The notes under the pieces: generated by a model
The model's input: the letters and a program-made list of their open reading frames with translations, nothing else
Told to the model about the DNA's origin: nothing
Database searches by the model: none
Part shown: positions 31,133-32,766 of the stretch, one piece after another
How the letters are laid out: the number at the start of each line of letters is the position of its first letter
Position numbering within the stretch: the first letter of the stretch is position 1
DNA from: Acidimicrobiia bacterium
GTDB lineage: Bacteria; Actinomycetota; Acidimicrobiia; Spongiisociales; UBA4744
DNA: 32,766 nt
Reading direction: 5' to 3'
Assembly: GCA_024763085.1 (NCBI GenBank)
Contig: JANTGE010000006.1
Coordinates: 1 to 32,766 of the forward strand
Program-made: the position numbers and the translations under genes

Positions 31133-32459
31133 CAGGCACAGGCTCACCGCGTTGATCGTTGGGGGGCTGCTCGCCGCCGCCCAGCTGATCACTGGGGTGT
31201 CGGGAGCAGCCTTCTCCGCGTCGACCGACAACACCGGAAACCTCCTGTCGGCTGCGGCCTCGTTCGCCACGCCGACCTTCCGGGTGACCACATACGATGT
31301 GCCTGGCGGCGTGTTCACCGGCCCTTCGTTCGACCTCGCTTTGCGTCAGAACCTGGCACCCGACTACTTCGTCGTCGTTCGCGGCGCAGCCGGGTCCGGC
31401 GGCTCCACCGGTAACCGCTCCCCCGCGCAGGACTACGCCCGGGTGGTCGGCGACCCGTTCGGCAACCTCGGCGTCACCACACCTCCGGCCACGCTCCGCC
31501 TGGAACGTGGCGCCGCCGGTGCAGACTGGCGGGGACAAATCACCGTGGTCGAGTCGCTGGCAGATGGCACCCGATCTGGTTTCATCCTGCGAGATGTGCT
31601 CGAAGTGGTGATGGGACCGGGAGCCACGGCCGCGACGGCGTCCACGACGTGGACGGACATCGCCCAGGTGGGACTGTATGGGGGAATCCGGGGTGGCGGC
31701 GTCGCTACGACGGCGACGAACAGATCAGACCACATGACCGGGTGGGCAAGGCTTTATCCGTCTGGCAGCGGAGCCGTCCACTTGGAGCGCCAGGCCGGCG
31801 GAGGCGGGCTCCTCAACGGCTCAACCACATTCACGGTCTACGTGATCGAATGGGGTTCGGAATGGAACATCCAGCATGTTGTCGTATCCGGCACGGGAGG
31901 CGGCAACGGTGTCGACCAGGCGTCGGAGTACGTCACCTCCACGATCGCTCCCGTCGTCCGGGATCACACCTTCGTGCTCGGCTACGGGATCACGGCCGAC
32001 AACGGCATCGGCGACGGATGGGACGGCCAGGTGTGGACCCTGGGTGACGGCGTGACACAAAACGCCACCGAGTCGCTGGTCGCCGTCGGAGCGGAGTATG
32101 CCGATGGCCGAACCGCCGACCTGTATGTCCACGAACATCCGGCCCTTCGCGTCGACTATCGGTTCGGCAGCGACGGCGGGACGCCGGGTATTCCCACCGG
32201 CGACGCTGCCGGAACCGTGGACATCGACCCGACCGCCGCATCGGAGGCCTACGGTACGACGGCAGGCGTCGAGTGGACCGCCGGCGGACGGTTCACCGTG
32301 GTAGCGAACTCGTCGAACGGCACCGGCACCGCCTACCCACGGCCGATCGTCTGGTCGCGACCGATTGCCTCGGCTACGGCGCAGTGGGAGCGTTCGCGCA
32401 CGGGACAGCCGGGTGCTTTCTGGCTGCAGTCGATCGACCTTTCCGGCGTCACCCACTAG
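31125..32459 (+). CDS. Large exported protein with a SipW-like signal peptide, unknown function
   Basis: MGSRHRLTALIVGGLLAAAQLITGVSGAAFSASTDNTGNLLSAAASF parallels AAFFDTTDNTGNTWSAGTVS of the TasA-like protein. ATG overlaps the sipW stop. Gly/Thr/Ser-rich body. Confidence 0.75.
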   Translation: MGSRHRLTALIVGGLLAAAQLITGVSGAAFSASTDNTGNLLSAAASFATPTFRVTTYDVPGGVFTGPSFDLALRQNLAPDYFVVVRGAAGSGGSTGNRSPAQDYARVVGDPFGNLGVTTPPATLRLERGAAGADWRGQITVVESLADGTRSGFILRDVLEVVMGPGATAATASTTWTDIAQVGLYGGIRGGGVATTATNRSDHMTGWARLYPSGSGAVHLERQAGGGGLLNGSTTFTVYVIEWGSEWNIQHVVVSGTGGGNGVDQASEYVTSTIAPVVRDHTFVLGYGITADNGIGDGWDGQVWTLGDGVTQNATESLVAVGAEYADGRTADLYVHEHPALRVDYRFGSDGGTPGIPTGDAAGTVDIDPTAASEAYGTTAGVEWTAGGRFTVVANSSNGTGTAYPRPIVWSRPIASATAQWERSRTGQPGAFWLQSIDLSGVTH

Positions 32460-32548
32460 CGGGCCGCCGACCACCGACAAGCAGACCTCTCGGTGCGCAG
32501 GGCGCAACGGTCTCTCGGATCGCGCCGTCGGCTCTACACTTGCCATCC

Positions 32549-32766
32549 ATGTCAGACCGTGTCTCCGTCGTGATGCCCGCGTACCGGCTCGCGCCTGTGA
32601 TCGCCGACAACATTCGGCGTGTCGCCGAGGTGCTTCCTGACGCCGAGGTGATCGTGGTCGACGACGGATCCGATGACGGGACGTACGAAGCAGCAACTCG
32701 AGCCGCCGCCGCGCTGCCCCAGGTTCGGGTGCTCCGCCACGAGCAGAACCAGGGCAAAGGTGCGGC
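32549..32766 (+). CDS. Family 2 glycosyltransferase, 3'-truncated by the window edge
   Basis: My translation from ATG 32549: MSDRVSVVMPAYRLAPVIADNIRRVAEVLPDAEVIVVDDGSDDGTYEAATRAAAALPQVRVLRHEQNQGKGAA. GT2 VDDGSDDGT and NQGKG motifs. Confidence 0.9.
   Translation, partial: MSDRVSVVMPAYRLAPVIADNIRRVAEVLPDAEVIVVDDGSDDGTYEAATRAAAALPQVRVLRHEQNQGKGA

Overview
This is a high-GC window, most likely actinobacterial and probably from an Acidimicrobiia-like lineage. It is almost fully coding and mostly chromosomal backbone. In order it carries: a 5'-truncated patatin-like phospholipase; a DinG/XPD-type helicase; a Yip1-like membrane protein; an FtsX-type ABC transporter with a TetR regulator; AzlC/AzlD plus a coupled membrane protein; an L,D-transpeptidase; tmRNA (ssrA); a membrane-anchored thioredoxin-like protein; smpB; an M23 peptidase; ftsX; ftsE; prfB with an intact programmed +1 frameshift; secA; a three-gene signalling cassette (HD-GYP, HEAT-repeat protein, NarL/LuxR response regulator); hpf; comF; a divergent FtsH-like AAA/M41 protease; ahcY; a SIS-domain sugar isomerase; a Trm112-like protein; a phosphomannomutase; a TasA/camelysin-like protein, a SipW-type signal peptidase and a second exported protein; and a 3'-truncated GT2 glycosyltransferase. 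The most interesting signals are: (i) the response regulator/HEAT/HD-GYP cassette between hpf and secA, where the HEAT and HD-GYP proteins appear to share an N-terminal domain; (ii) the TasA-like/SipW/novel exported protein operon with an unexplained structured leader; (iii) two intergenic loci built from one family of 7-bp repeats in inverted orientation; (iv) the FtsH-like protease with altered pore and Walker B motifs; (v) the prfB frameshift site and the tmRNA. All calls come from reading the sequence and recognising motifs. No database search or folding was run.
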